DNA of 64,000 nt from positions 62,001 through 126,000 of the forward strand of contig DATKAZ010000108.1 of NCBI GenBank assembly GCA_035514535.1, in the 5' to 3' direction. The notes beneath the pieces were generated by a model. That model saw only the letters and a list, made by a program, of their open reading frames with translations. It was not told the origin of the DNA and made no database searches. Position numbers and translations under genes: made by a program. Source of the DNA: XN24 sp035514535. Lineage in GTDB: Bacteria; Pseudomonadota; Gammaproteobacteria; Steroidobacterales; XN24. Below are positions 42,630 through 52,124 of the stretch, in pieces. Within the stretch, counting starts at the first letter, position 1. Each line of letters starts with the position of its first letter.

Positions 42630-42890
42630 CTATCTGGCTTTCAGGGGGAATCGGGATGGGTCACGGATTGTGTCCACGCCAAGGTCCACATCGAGATCCG
42701 GCCAGTACAGGTGCCCCGGTGCCGCCTCTTCCACGCGAAGAACAGCGCCGACAGTGGCGTCTTTGAACCAGGGGAACTCCTCATAGGGCATGAAGAGCTC
42801 CTCGCCGTGCGCGAGGACCCACACCCCGTGGCCGGAAATCTGCGTGACCTCAACTGGAGAAGTGCCTGTGCCACGCTGAGACAAACTCAT
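42630..42890 (-). CDS. DUF2442 family small protein
   Basis: An 86-residue protein matching the DUF2442 pattern: VTQISGHGVWVLAHGEELFMPYEEFPWF, DATVGAVLRVE, and the ending HLYWPDLDVDLGVDTI with DPSRFPL. The family has no settled molecular role; its members often sit beside DUF4160 genes, a pairing suggestive of a toxin-antitoxin-like module (general knowledge, tentative). Here the partner survives only as a 3' remnant that overlaps this start by 41 bases. ATG at 42890 is the first good start; the family core begins near residue 12. Transcription would need a promoter within or beyond the palindrome-laden region to its right. Confidence 0.8.
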   Translation of the reverse strand: MSLSQRGTGTSPVEVTQISGHGVWVLAHGEELFMPYEEFPWFKDATVGAVLRVEEAAPGHLYWPDLDVDLGVDTIRDPSRFPLKAR

Positions 42891-42969
42891 CGTAATGGGC
42901 CTCAATGATCCTCTCGATCTCATTCAATTGTGCTCTCGAATATCGGTAATTCCTAGCCAGTTCAATTCC
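42850..42969 (-). pseudogene. 3' remnant of a DUF4160-like gene
   Basis: Reading leftward, an open stretch encodes IPGIELARNYRYSRAQLNEI then ERIIEAHYDEFVSAWHRHFSS and a stop. This resembles the C-terminal part of small DUF4160 proteins (pattern ELARN...QL..IE.II..H.DE....W). Just before it a TGA interrupts the frame, and further upstream all frames are broken and no start exists. A type C palindrome lies about 80 bases beyond (43050-43105), where the rest of the gene should have been. It overlaps the intact DUF2442 start. The family call is from memory of the pattern, hence moderate confidence; that it is a fragment is clear. Confidence 0.55.
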
Positions 42970-43049
42970 GGGAATTCATGCCAAATCGTCACTAAATCAC
43001 ACGTGGGGATGCCTGGTGGGGCCACAGGCACGTCGACCGCGGAGCCGGT

Positions 43050-43105
43050 CCGTTACAGGCCCCCCTCGCTTAGACATTTCAATGCGCTCGGGTGGCCAGT
43101 AACGG
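43050..43105. repeat. Type C hairpin, copy 2
   Basis: Arms CCGTTACAGGCC (43050-43061) and GGCCAGTAACGG (43094-43105) pair with one mismatch. The loop CCCCTCGCTTAGACATTTCA plus ATGCGCTCGGGT differs from copy 1 at few bases. The flanks GTCGACCGCGGAGCC and GCCTCAGCTGCGGGC also match copy 1, in the same orientation. The mismatched arm suggests it is the most decayed copy. Confidence 0.82.
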
Positions 43106-43175
43106 CCCGCCTCAGCTGCGGGCTTGCATGCGCAAACAGCCTCGAGCGTGATCACCGTCGGCTGCATAGTCACGT

Positions 43176-43204
43176 TTGACGTTAATCACGCGGCGCGTTA
43201 TGGT
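43176..43204 (+). promoter_or_regulatory. Probable promoter of higA
   Basis: TTGACG (43176-43181) and TATGGT (43199-43204) are 17 bases apart and lie 50 bases before the higA ATG. No toxin reading frame lies between this promoter and higA, so the antitoxin gene has its own start site. An autoregulatory operator is likely by family, but I cannot point to a clear inverted repeat. Confidence 0.5.
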
Positions 43205-43253
43205 TTTCCGTGATCCGAATCCCGGTCGGTGCGCGCCGCAAGTTGCGAACATC

Positions 43254-43583
43254 ATGAGCAAGGTCCATCCGGTGACTCCGGGCGAAATTCTGCTGGAGGA
43301 GTTCCTGAAGCCGATGGGCATCAGCCAGTATCGACTGGCCAAGGAGATCGAGGTACCGGCGCAGAGGATCAGTGAAATCGTCGCGGGCAAGCGTGCGGTG
43401 ACCGCCGATACCGACCTGAGGTTGTGCCGGTTTTTCGGATTGTCCAATGGCTACTGGTTACGCGCCCAGGTGGCCCACGACACCGAGATCGCACAACGCG
43501 CGATGGGCCCGACGTTACGCAGGATCAAGCCCTGGGGCGCCGGCAAGGCGGCAGCGGGGGGTGGGACGTCACAGGCCCGTTGA
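43254..43583 (+). CDS. higA: HigA-type antitoxin, orphan, with repeat-encoded C-terminus
   Basis: A 109-residue XRE/HigA antitoxin: VHPVTPGEILLEEFLKPMGIS, then the helix-turn-helix SQYRLAKEIEVPAQRISEIV and AGKRAVTADTDLRLCRFFGLS with GYWLRAQ. HigA normally neutralises the mRNA-cleaving toxin HigB and represses the operon. The native protein should end near RRIKPW. The following GAGKAAAGGGTSQAR and the TGA stop are encoded by a palindromic repeat whose sequence (GGCAGCGGGGGGTGGG) recurs at 43639. No higB is seen upstream (43111-43253) or downstream, so this is an orphan. It may still act as a repressor, or protect against a toxin encoded elsewhere. Confidence 0.88.
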   Translation: MSKVHPVTPGEILLEEFLKPMGISQYRLAKEIEVPAQRISEIVAGKRAVTADTDLRLCRFFGLSNGYWLRAQVAHDTEIAQRAMGPTLRRIKPWGAGKAAAGGGTSQAR

Positions 43584-43617
43584 GGGGGACACAGCCCCTG
43601 CGGAGGAGTGTCTCCCC
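43549..43617. repeat. Half type A arm with an adjoining GGGGACAC hairpin
   Basis: GGCAGCGGGGGGTGGGACGT followed by CACAGGCCCGTTGA (43549-43583) is a left half of a type A hairpin and forms the end of higA. Immediately after it GGGGACAC (43585-43592) and GTGTCTCCCC (43608-43617) form a slightly decayed GGGGACAC hairpin. The complementary right half of the type A arm is missing, which suggests that one element landed inside or replaced part of another. Confidence 0.7.
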
Positions 43618-43651
43618 GGCGACCGGCAAGGCGAAGGCGGCAGCGGGGGGT

Positions 43652-43713
43652 GGGCCGTTACAGGCCAACCGAGCGCATTGAAATTTTTAAGCGAGGGGGG
43701 CCTGTAACGGCCC
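43652..43713. repeat. Type C hairpin, copy 3, inverted
   Basis: Perfect 15-base arms at 43652-43666 and 43699-43713 enclose a loop that, read on the other strand, is identical to that of copy 1 (TCGCTTAAAAATTTCAATGC). It lies 19 bases before the dciA stop on the opposite strand and can serve as terminator for dciA. The inverted orientation relative to copies 1 and 2, with the loop conserved, argues for mobility of a defined unit. Confidence 0.85.
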
Positions 43714-43732
43714 GCCCCCCGCGGTCACCAGG

Positions 43733-44029
43733 CTACGGCCGCACCTTCACCCGCACCCGGCTGATCGCCCCGTCATACAGCGGCGCGAGGCGCTTCGCGA
43801 GCTCCGGCCCGTGGAAGCGCAACCGGCTCGCCCAGGCCGCGCTGTCGACCAGCACCACGGCCGTGTCCTCGTGCATCACCGCCCCGGTGACGTGCGAGGC
43901 GAGCTCATCCGGCAGGAACTTGCGCACCCGGGCGTCGAGTTCGCCCGCTTCTCCGGCCCTCGCGACCAGCTGCGCCAGGTCGCCGCCGGCCAGCAAGTCC
44001 TTGAGAAGTTTGGGTTCCTTGTGAATCAC
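43733..44029 (-). CDS. dciA: DciA-type DUF721 protein
   Basis: A 98-residue DUF721 protein, the family of the replicative-helicase operator DciA that replaces DnaC in most bacteria. The core reads LLAGGDLAQLVARAG, then ARVRKFLPDELASHVTGAVM and a strand pair TAVVLVDSAAWASRLRFHGPELAKRL, ending VRVKVRP. The order lpxC, DUF721 on the opposite strand, M23 peptidase, secA is the same as in Pseudomonas. It is shorter than many DciA proteins and keeps only the KH-like domain. The gene is divergent from the M23 gene over 232 bases that must hold both promoters. Confidence 0.85.
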   Translation of the reverse strand: MIHKEPKLLKDLLAGGDLAQLVARAGEAGELDARVRKFLPDELASHVTGAVMHEDTAVVLVDSAAWASRLRFHGPELAKRLAPLYDGAISRVRVKVRP

Positions 44030-44261
44030 GTCACATTATCCGGGTTGAGAGTGAACCGATTTTGCTGCATAGTCGTGTAGCTTGTAAAAGGCTAAGGCGT
44101 CGCGAGGCGCCGTCGCAAAGCCACCGGTCTGAGGTTCCCGTGCCCCGCGGGGCCGGACTTACGACAGCGGAGCTGCCGAGCATTATGGAATCAACATCCA
44201 GCAACCAGCGTGACGTGACCCTTCGAGGGGACTGCGCGGCCACGATGGAACGGACGGTTCG

Positions 44262-45167
44262 TTGAACCTGTTCGTCTACACGTCGCGCAACGGCCGCGCG
44301 CGCCAGATCTCGCTCAGTCGACGCGTCGTCGCGGCCGCGGCCGTGGGGGCGGTGTCGCTCGTATTCCTCGCCGGGCTCGTGACCGGGCGCGTGCTGCAGC
44401 CGCCGACCGGCGCCGAGCTGCTCACCGACATGCGTGTTTCGCTGCTGTCGCAACAGGCCGAAGTCGAGGCAATCCGCGAACAGGCCGGGCTCGACACCGA
44501 TGCGCTCGCCATCCGGCTCGGGCAGCTCTCGGCGCACATCATCCGGCTTGACGCCCTCGGCCAGCGCCTCGTCACCATGGCGGGCCTCGAGGACGGCGAG
44601 TTCAACTTCGGCACGGAGCCCCCGCAGGGCGGCCCGGACTCGATGGAAGGCGCCGCGTCGCTGCAGTCGGGCGAGATCATCGACCTGCTGGACGAGCTCG
44701 AATCGCAGATCGAGGACCGCACCCAGCAGCTCGACGTGCTCGAGTCGCTGATGTTCAACCGCCGCCTGTCCGACGACGTCCGGCCCGGAGGCCGGCCGAT
44801 CGCCAGCGGCTGGATGTCCTCCGGCTTCGGCTACCGCACCGACCCGTTCACCGGCAAGCGCGCCTTTCACCGCGGACTCGACTTCGTCAGCCCGCAGGGC
44901 AGCGACGTGATGGCCGTCGCCGCGGGCGTCGTGACCTACTCCGGCAAGCTGCGCAACTACGGCAACATGGTCGAGATCGACCACGGCAACGGCCTGGTGA
45001 CGCGCTACGGCCACAACGAGAAGAACCTCGTGGCCGTCGGCGACGCCGTGAAGAAGGGCGAGGTCATCGCGCTGGTCGGCTCCACGGGCCGCTCCACCGC
45101 GCCGCACGTTCACCTCGAGGTGTTCGAGAACGGCCGCCCCGCCAATCCGCGCCAGTACGTCAAGTAG
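44262..45167 (+). CDS. Membrane-anchored M23 (LytM) peptidase
   Basis: A 301-residue murein endopeptidase-type protein. It has one N-terminal membrane helix (about residues 22-42), a periplasmic helical region with coiled-coil character (about 55-165) and a LytM domain (about 180-295). Zinc-site motifs are HRGLD (His203, Asp207) and HVH (His282, His284), so the enzyme is probably active rather than a degenerate activator. The start is TTG at 44262, since no in-frame ATG or GTG precedes the membrane helix. It sits directly before secA as in Pseudomonas. It could act as an endopeptidase or regulate one. Confidence 0.9.
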   Translation: MNLFVYTSRNGRARQISLSRRVVAAAAVGAVSLVFLAGLVTGRVLQPPTGAELLTDMRVSLLSQQAEVEAIREQAGLDTDALAIRLGQLSAHIIRLDALGQRLVTMAGLEDGEFNFGTEPPQGGPDSMEGAASLQSGEIIDLLDELESQIEDRTQQLDVLESLMFNRRLSDDVRPGGRPIASGWMSSGFGYRTDPFTGKRAFHRGLDFVSPQGSDVMAVAAGVVTYSGKLRNYGNMVEIDHGNGLVTRYGHNEKNLVAVGDAVKKGEVIALVGSTGRSTAPHVHLEVFENGRPANPRQYVK

Positions 45168-45335
45168 CCGCCGCGCGCGTCGCGGCTCGTGCCCCCGCGG
45201 GGCCGACGGTTCCCCGGTGCGGCGCGAGGCCGTAAAATACCCGGTCTTTGAGCGTCGGCGGCGTCCGGCGCCGCCAGCCGCCGATCTTTTCCACGGGCGC
45301 CCGCCGGATGCGGGCCCGCCCCGAGGGTTCCAGTA

Positions 45336-48077
<2,742 letters not shown>

Positions 48078-48128
48078 TCGGCGCTTTCAGCGCCCTCCAT
48101 GGCAGAGCATTGAGACGGGGGCACTGGC

Positions 48129-49274
48129 GTGAATATCCAGCGGGACCTTCCTGTCACCCATATCGTGATCGGCACGAAGGCGCAATTCATTAAGATGGCC
48201 CCGATCGCCCGACTCCTGCAGGAGTCGGGCTGGCCCTACCGACTTTTGGACCTCGGTCAGCATGGGTCAATCACGCCTGGAATCGTCAGTGATTTCGGGC
48301 TGGAGGCGGACCACCTCCATGTACTACCGCCCGGTGCGACGGTGACCACGTACTCGCAGGCCCTTCACTGGGTGTTGGCTGCAATATCCCGGATCGCCTC
48401 GCCCCGGCGTGCTCTCAGCGCCGAGCTTGTCAAGCAGCCGGCCGGATATGCTCTCGTTCATGGCGACACACTATCCACAATATTGGGACTTCATCTGGCG
48501 CGGCGTTTGCGACTTCGTTTGGGCCTGGTTGAGGCCGGGTTGAGTAGTGGGAAACTGTTCGATCCCTTTCCCGAAGAGTTGATCCGGCGACACGTAGAAA
48601 AACGAGCAAACATGTTGTTTGCTCCCGATGATGTTTCTGCCGAAAGACTGAGGGCGCGCTCGCTGAAGGGCGAAGTCGTCAGCACGGAATACAACACGGG
48701 CAGAGACGCACTACTGCTAATTGCTGCGAAGAATGGCAGAAACGCTGATCGGCAGCAGACCTTCTCGACGGTTTTGACGCTGCACCGGGCGGAGACGATC
48801 AGCCGCAGTTCTAGACTGCGTGAAATCATCGGTCACGTCATCCGCCTGGCGCCGGAGATTGGCCGGATTCGTTTTTTCCTGCACGAACCGACCCGCCGAG
48901 CGCTTATACGAGCAAATCTTCTGGAGCCTCTCACCGACAACTCGCACTTTGAGTTGGTGCCTCTGGGTTCGTATCCCGAGTTTACGAAAGCGTTGGCGCG
49001 ATCAAGATATATCCTCACCGACGGCGGCTCGATCCAGGAAGAAGCTTCATACCTAAACAAGCCGTGCCTGATTCTCAGGCGCACGACCGAACGACAGCAG
49101 GGAATCGGGACGACCGCGATGTTGACCTCGTTCGATGTTGAAACCGACCTCGAGTTCTTGCACGCCAAAGCCCACGACGGTTCGATCAGTGCGGCCCTGA
49201 CTCCCAGTCTCAGGGCTGCTCGCATCATCGTCGAACATCTGTATCCTCGTGCTTTTCCAGTGGCCGGAGACTAA
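48129..49274 (+). CDS. WecB/NeuC-like UDP-GlcNAc 2-epimerase
   Basis: A 381-residue epimerase-family protein that would convert UDP-GlcNAc to UDP-ManNAc, or release ManNAc, for surface polysaccharide. The GT-B-like fold is visible from THIVIGTKAQFIKMAPIARLL, VHGDTLSTILGLHLARRLRL, LVEAGLSSGKLFDPFPEELI, TLHRAETISRSSRLREI and TDGGSIQEEASYLNKPCLIL. The catalytic-type Asp (HGD), Glu (VEAG) and Glu (PEE) are kept. The usual THRREN histidine segment is LHRAET, so it is a divergent member. Starts with GTG, 51 bases after secA. Codon usage and base composition are clearly more AT-rich than secA, marking the left end of an acquired glycan segment. Confidence 0.82.
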   Translation: MNIQRDLPVTHIVIGTKAQFIKMAPIARLLQESGWPYRLLDLGQHGSITPGIVSDFGLEADHLHVLPPGATVTTYSQALHWVLAAISRIASPRRALSAELVKQPAGYALVHGDTLSTILGLHLARRLRLRLGLVEAGLSSGKLFDPFPEELIRRHVEKRANMLFAPDDVSAERLRARSLKGEVVSTEYNTGRDALLLIAAKNGRNADRQQTFSTVLTLHRAETISRSSRLREIIGHVIRLAPEIGRIRFFLHEPTRRALIRANLLEPLTDNSHFELVPLGSYPEFTKALARSRYILTDGGSIQEEASYLNKPCLILRRTTERQQGIGTTAMLTSFDVETDLEFLHAKAHDGSISAALTPSLRAARIIVEHLYPRAFPVAGD

Positions 49275-49383
49275 TACGCACATGGCTGCAGTACTATGCA
49301 AGAAAGCTCTGGAACGGGTTGGAATGATCGATGGCCTTCGACACGAATGAACGAACGCCGTGTTGCGGCACTGACATAGACCG

Positions 49384-50238
49384 ATGCAGTGGAACCAAAT
49401 GTTAAGCAACGGTATCCCGAGAAAGACAGAATACGAACTGCTTGCGTCACAGCCGCTCTACGAGGAGTTGCTGCAATATTCCAGGCAGTTTGAAGTACGA
49501 TGCCGGGACGGCGGCATTTTCTCGAAGCTTTATGGCCTGAAATGGGTTGAGGACCCGTTTCTGCAGTGGAGCCGCAGCTGGGAGTACGTGTACGTACTGC
49601 AACGCCTGCAACATTGGTGGAAAAGCCATTCAGGCACGTCAGATATTGTCGATGCCGGATCCGGATTTACATTTTTCCCATTTTATCTTCAGCAACTCCA
49701 ACCGATCTCCAAAATCCGATGTTTCGACGCCGACATTACGGTGGGAAAGGCGATTACCCGGGCAGGGCGTGCGATTAATACGGGACCGGATTTTTATTTA
49801 GAGAACCTCGAAAAGTTGAAACAGGAGACTGAATCGATTGACGTCGTTTACAGCATTTCAGTGATCGAGCATACGCAGCATCCACGTCAGGTAATAGACG
49901 AAATCCATAGAATCTTGAAGCCCGGGGGCTTGTTTCTGTGCACTTTCGATATCTCGTTTGAAGAGCAAAGTACGATGCATGTCCGTCATGTGGAGAAACT
50001 GATAGCAAGAGTATCGGAATTATTCGATCCGGAGCCTGGATGGAACGACATTGGGGTAGCGGGCGCATCGTCCGATCCGGATGCCGTTACGACAAGGTGG
50101 ATATCAGAAATCGCCCCGGAAAAACTGCCGTGGAAAATCCCGACATTGATATGGCTGTATGACGCGTTGCGCGGGCGACTTCGATCAAGCCTGTATCGTC
50201 CAATGACATTTTATTGCGGCGCCTACTACAAGAAATGA
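49384..50238 (+). CDS. Class I SAM-dependent methyltransferase
   Basis: A 284-residue methyltransferase of unknown substrate. The SAM loop is IVDAGSGFTFFPFYL (about residue 88), followed by an acidic residue in FDADIT and motif VVYSISVIEHTQHPRQVIDEI with LKPGGLFLCTFD. It lies in the glycan segment after a 109-base gap and overlaps the next methyltransferase by four bases. Modification of a surface sugar, such as O-methylation, is the likely role by context, but this is inference. A second in-frame ATG at 49399 is an alternative start. Confidence 0.78.
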   Translation: MQWNQMLSNGIPRKTEYELLASQPLYEELLQYSRQFEVRCRDGGIFSKLYGLKWVEDPFLQWSRSWEYVYVLQRLQHWWKSHSGTSDIVDAGSGFTFFPFYLQQLQPISKIRCFDADITVGKAITRAGRAINTGPDFYLENLEKLKQETESIDVVYSISVIEHTQHPRQVIDEIHRILKPGGLFLCTFDISFEEQSTMHVRHVEKLIARVSELFDPEPGWNDIGVAGASSDPDAVTTRWISEIAPEKLPWKIPTLIWLYDALRGRLRSSLYRPMTFYCGAYYKK

Positions 50239-51089
50239 CTAACAGCCAAGATGATCAGTTTGACGCGGGGTCCTATTGGTCTGACCGTGTTGGCTCAGGC
50301 GCCGACTTGTCAGTAGTCGGGCACCGTTCCATGGGCCCAGCCTACAACATTGAGATTTATTCTCGCAGAATCGAAGTACTGACTCGGAGTGTTACGCGTC
50401 ATATTGATCAACCGGCCGAAGACTTACGCATCCTCGACGTCGGATGTGGAAGCGGGTTCTACACTGAATTCTGGAAGGCGCACAGCGTCCGAGACTACAC
50501 AGGCCTAGATATCTCGGCGAACTCGGTCAATCAACTCTCGGGACAATACCCAGAGTTTCGCTTTGTGCAAACCGATATTACTGCGGATCAATTTGGCTTG
50601 AGAGATTCAGAGCCATTTGATGTGATCACGGTATTTGACGTCCTATATCACATTGTCGATGAACAGCGATTTGAGTCTGCTGTTTCGACTATCGCCAATC
50701 ACGTCCGCGAGGATGGACATGTAATGGTAATGGATCACTTATGCCGTAACGATTATCAGCTGTCCAGGCATGTACGGTACCGAGCACGGGAACGATACCT
50801 GGCAGCATTTCAATCGCGGAATCTATTTCTCGTGGAAAATGAATTGCTCTTTCATTTCCTGGTGCCGCCAATCACAGAAATTCGCTTTATCGACTATCTG
50901 AGTGCCGCGGCCTTCAAGGCCATGGGCTTGGCATTGCGTCGTTTTGACGGCCCTTCCGCCTGGGTCGCGCGGAGACTCAGGCGGATGGACAATTCGTTGA
51001 GAGCTCGTGGCAAATGCGTTTCCAATAGTGAATTGCTTGTGTTCAGGAAGAAGGCAAAGTCGATCGATAGGCATAATCACCATGACTGA
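50235..51089 (+). CDS. Class I SAM-dependent methyltransferase
   Basis: A 284-residue methyltransferase distinct from its upstream neighbour. It has ILDVGCGSGFYTEFW as SAM loop (about residue 72), YTGLDISANSVNQLS, FDVITVFDVLYHIVDE and VREDGHVMVMDHL. The C-terminal third is basic and hydrophobic and may hold substrate specificity. Start MTNSQDDQ overlaps the preceding stop (ATGA), so the two are probably translated together. The substrate is unknown; a lipid-linked sugar or polysaccharide is likely from context. Confidence 0.78.
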   Translation: MTNSQDDQFDAGSYWSDRVGSGADLSVVGHRSMGPAYNIEIYSRRIEVLTRSVTRHIDQPAEDLRILDVGCGSGFYTEFWKAHSVRDYTGLDISANSVNQLSGQYPEFRFVQTDITADQFGLRDSEPFDVITVFDVLYHIVDEQRFESAVSTIANHVREDGHVMVMDHLCRNDYQLSRHVRYRARERYLAAFQSRNLFLVENELLFHFLVPPITEIRFIDYLSAAAFKAMGLALRRFDGPSAWVARRLRRMDNSLRARGKCVSNSELLVFRKKAKSIDRHNHHD

Positions 51090-51095
51090 TCGTGG

Positions 51096-52067
51096 ATGAC
51101 TGAGCCCCGAACAAGTAGGATTGCGCCGCTCATCTCGATGGCGATGGTGCTCCTTGTGGCCGTTGCACTTATCTATGTGATCAGGGCGGCACCGTTCGAA
51201 GTCTTGGGTGAAATCCGGCCTGGGACTGTCACTTTGTCGGCGGTGTTGATGATCGGAGCAATGCAGATAGTTTTCCTTTTGCTTGCAACCGAGACTTGGC
51301 GCCGAGTGGTGAAAGTCCTGACGGGCGCCAATGTCGGCCTGTTTTCGTCATACATGCAACTCGCTGCGGTGGCTGTGGGCAAGTACGTGCCGGGCAAGGT
51401 ATGGGGCTTTTTAGCACGTACCGGGGAAATGCACAGAAAAAATATACCCGTCCACATGGCGGTAATGAGCAGTGTAGTGGAGCAGATGCTTTTACTGGCT
51501 GGCGCGCTAGTTGTGGCCGTAGGTGCGGCTATGGTCGCCGTTCCGCAACTCAGAGGCTCAATTCTAATTGCGGGACTCGCTGGACTCATTGGGATAGTTT
51601 TTGTGTCGATGAAAATCCCGACAATTGCGAACTGGCTCTTGCGCAAGAGGATGCCAAATGCCGTGCCTGTCCGGATTGACGGGTACCACCCTATTGGCAT
51701 CCTGCGATTTGTCCTCGCCTATGCCATGATTTGGCTGCTCAGTGGCGCGATATTCAGCACGATTTACTTTTCGTTGTTTGATGTAGCGGTAACGGCGGAA
51801 CGCGTTGCGGCATTGGTGTTGGGTAACACGCTTGGAATCGCGTTGGGATTTTTTGCCTTTTTTGCCCCTGGCGGAATTGGCGTGCGTGAAGCAATCGCCA
51901 CTATAGTATTGGCTCCGTTTGTGCCCGTGCGCGAGGCGCTGTTGGCGGCCGTTGCGTATCGGGCATGGATGGTCCTGATCGACGGATTGAACGGCCTCGT
52001 TCTGTTGATCAGGGAAGCGGGCCGTAACAACACTCTTCCTGCGGCAGTGGAAGGGCAGGAAGACTGA
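51096..52067 (+). CDS. Flippase-like integral membrane protein (UPF0104/LPG-synthase TM type)
   Basis: A 323-residue membrane protein with about eight helices and the family hallmark AVGKYVPGKVWGFLAR, plus AFFAPGGIGVREAIATIVLAPF near the C-terminus. This matches the transmembrane domain of lysylphosphatidylglycerol synthase and AglD-type proteins. Members are linked to lipid translocation and sugar-lipid transfer, though biochemistry is limited. It follows the second methyltransferase by six bases and ends 57 bases before a convergent GT2 gene. A role in moving a lipid-linked glycan is inference. Confidence 0.78.
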   Translation: MTEPRTSRIAPLISMAMVLLVAVALIYVIRAAPFEVLGEIRPGTVTLSAVLMIGAMQIVFLLLATETWRRVVKVLTGANVGLFSSYMQLAAVAVGKYVPGKVWGFLARTGEMHRKNIPVHMAVMSSVVEQMLLLAGALVVAVGAAMVAVPQLRGSILIAGLAGLIGIVFVSMKIPTIANWLLRKRMPNAVPVRIDGYHPIGILRFVLAYAMIWLLSGAIFSTIYFSLFDVAVTAERVAALVLGNTLGIALGFFAFFAPGGIGVREAIATIVLAPFVPVREALLAAVAYRAWMVLIDGLNGLVLLIREAGRNNTLPAAVEGQED

Positions 52068-52124
52068 TCCGCTGCCCTGTAAGGGTACTTGTTCAGCACT
52101 GTCAGATCGGGTCGGGACGCAAGT

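Noticed and set aside
43111..43253. A hidden higB toxin upstream of higA
   Set aside because: No frame of sufficient length or RelE-like pattern; the stretch holds a promoter and repeat flank instead.
42404..43713. Possible CRISPR array from repeated hairpins near lpxC and higA
   Set aside because: Only three copies, one inverted, at irregular spacing of hundreds of bases, with genes between them and no cas genes. They are dispersed palindromic elements.
45210..45238. Sigma-70 promoter for secA (TTCCCC, 17 bases, TAAAAT)
   Set aside because: The -10 is good but the -35 matches consensus at only half its positions; noted under secA rather than listed as a feature.
45168..45335. SecM-like secretion-monitor leader before secA
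   Set aside because: No short reading frame with a signal peptide or arrest motif; the preceding gene is the M23 peptidase, as in Pseudomonas.
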